NCBI RefSeq assembly: GCF_009730915.1
Contig: NC_052487.1
Span: forward strand, 1,426,001-1,490,000
Reading direction: 5' to 3'
From: Dioscorea cayenensis subsp. rotundata
Lineage: Eukaryota > Streptophyta > Magnoliopsida > Dioscoreales > Dioscoreaceae
Length of the DNA stretch: 64,000 bases
The number at the start of each line of letters is the position of its first letter. Positions within the stretch are counted from its first letter, which is position 1. This document shows, in pieces, positions 62,583 through 64,000 of this stretch. The translations under genes and the position numbers were made by a program. The notes under the pieces were generated by a model, which saw nothing but the letters and a program-made list of their open reading frames with translations, was not told the DNA's origin and ran no database searches.

Positions 62583-62699
62583 GTGTTGATCCTTTTTCCT
62601 CTGCAATGCATGTGATTTGTTCTATATCAAGATCCTCCATCAACTCTTATAGTTCCATAACATCTACCGGAGTGTTTGATAATAATATCAAAACACATA

Positions 62700-63513
62700 G
62701 GTTGTGTTTGGTTCGCAGAATGGAAATAGGATGAGAATGAGATAAAAGCGGAAATGACATTGTGTGAATATAAATGGAAATGAAAATTATTTTTGATTGG
62801 ATAAATATTTATTAGAAATGGAAAAAAAAGAGGGGAGCATGAAAAAATTACTTTTATACCCATGATACGCATAAATCTAATTACATATAATTTATGATAA
62901 ATAAAATTTTTATTTAGAAAATATTTTAAATGTTATTATTAAAATAATTAAGATAATTAAATATTCAAATTAAATATCTCATTTTAATTATTTTCATTAT
63001 TGATTTAAATAAGTTATTTTTATATAATTAAATCTCAATAAGAGAAAGTGTTACCACACTTTAATTATTATAATTAGTAATTTTAATCAATAATTTTTAT
63101 TTAACTAAATATATAGAGGCAAAAGTGTAATTTTAATAATTTTACTTAATTAAATATTTTTTATGGGTAAAAATTTCATTTTTACTTTTATTATTGTAAT
63201 TATATATACTATTTTTTATTTTAATTATTATTTAATTTAATCATTATAATTAATTATTTAATTTTATAAATTTTATTTAATTAAATATTCAATGGGCAAA
63301 TATGTCATTTCAAAAGCAATATTATTCATTCCTCCCTAAACAGTGTCATTCCCCTCGATTTCTTAGTAGAAAAAAAATTTCTCTACATTATCACTATTTA
63401 TTTCTTACCAATTTCATTATCATTGTAAAAGTTGTGCAATGAAACATGGGTATATATAAATTACTATTGATAATGATTCCTATTCTATTTATTATTTTCA
63501 TTCAAACACAATC
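62700..63513. mobile_element. MITE-like element, unit C copy
   Basis: Third copy of the element at 37265-38097 and 48961-49789, with the same GGTTGTGTTTGG / CAAACACAATC ends. Confidence 0.5.
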
Positions 63514-64000
63514 TTAGTTATATTAGATCACTTATATTCAATAAAGACTTATGTTGTTATTATTATTATTATTATTATTTAAATAAAGATAACAGGTACC
63601 ACCCCATTAAATGTTATCAAAAGATAAACATGTACAATGGTTTAATAATTACTTAAAAATTTATTAACCCGAGAGAATTTTCAAAAACTTAACTAACCTA
63701 ATAAATACCTGTCATACAACTCTAAAAAAAAAAAAAATTCAGCATTTGGACTTATTTCAACAACACTATAAACAATACTTAAATCCATGAAATAATGATA
63801 AATTAACAATACTACAACAACACATTACACAATGCTATAGTAATTTGACACAGTGTTTTACCCATCACTTTATTGTCACAATGCCACTCAACCATCAGTC
63901 GCTTGTCTCTGTTACTATTGAAAATTAAATTAAAAAAAAAATAAATTTTTTCCTAAACCAAACAAAAGATCTTTTACATAAAAACAACCCAAAACGATGA

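Overview
This is plant nuclear DNA. The genes carry GT-AG introns, the intergenic DNA is AT-rich with long (TA)n runs, and the transposon families (Copia LTR elements, hAT-like and Tourist-like elements, tRNA-derived SINEs) and gene products (MFT, organellar RecG, ER Hsp70-17, a GPI-anchored plant protein, BAHD acyltransferases) are those of an angiosperm. A non-grass monocot is possible, but the sequence read alone does not settle it.

Left part (1-29 kb), ordinary gene space. Three genes lie head-to-tail on the minus strand: an ER-lumenal Hsp70-17/GRP170-type chaperone (328-4706, 3' end outside the window), the PEBP-family gene MFT (7164-8165, four exons) and RECG1, an organellar RecG helicase (8630-16569, 17 coding exons). 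A two-exon papain-type cysteine protease follows on the plus strand (19208-20400). A two-exon GPI-anchored protein of the At4g28100 type lies on the minus strand (27540-29077). Between them are Copia debris, a SINE with a clear target-site duplication, a roughly 330-bp tandem repeat, an hAT-like element and long (TA)n tracts. Two regulatory arrangements fit their genes: a perfect CCAAT-N9-CCACG ER-stress element upstream of the Hsp70, and a cluster of G-boxes and RY motifs inside and upstream of MFT.

Middle (29-34 kb). No gene was recognised; this is AT-rich, degenerate sequence.

Right part (34-64 kb), a tandem segmental array. A unit of about 11.7-13.7 kb occurs as a truncated leading copy (34047-35305), unit A (36471-48156), unit B (48157-61810) and the start of unit C (61811-end). 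Units A and B each carry a BAHD acyltransferase gene like benzyl alcohol O-benzoyltransferase (38995-40458 and 50616-52061). The first copy has a 1-bp frameshift near its 3' end; the second is intact. In both units a non-autonomous Copia element sits 42-45 bp after the stop codon. It holds a forward gag fragment and a second, inverted gag fragment, which together make two 227-bp arms able to fold into a long hairpin. Unit B carries extra young insertions absent from A: a solo LTR, a Tourist MITE and an unclassified 168-bp insertion, each with target-site duplications readable by comparison with the empty site in A. A third BAHD copy is predicted about 360 bp beyond the window end.

Mismatches between the A and B copies of the Copia element fall unusually often at CAG/CTG triplets and in homopolymers. 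That pattern suggests base-calling errors at methylated CHG sites, so the frameshift in the first BAHD copy should be treated with caution.
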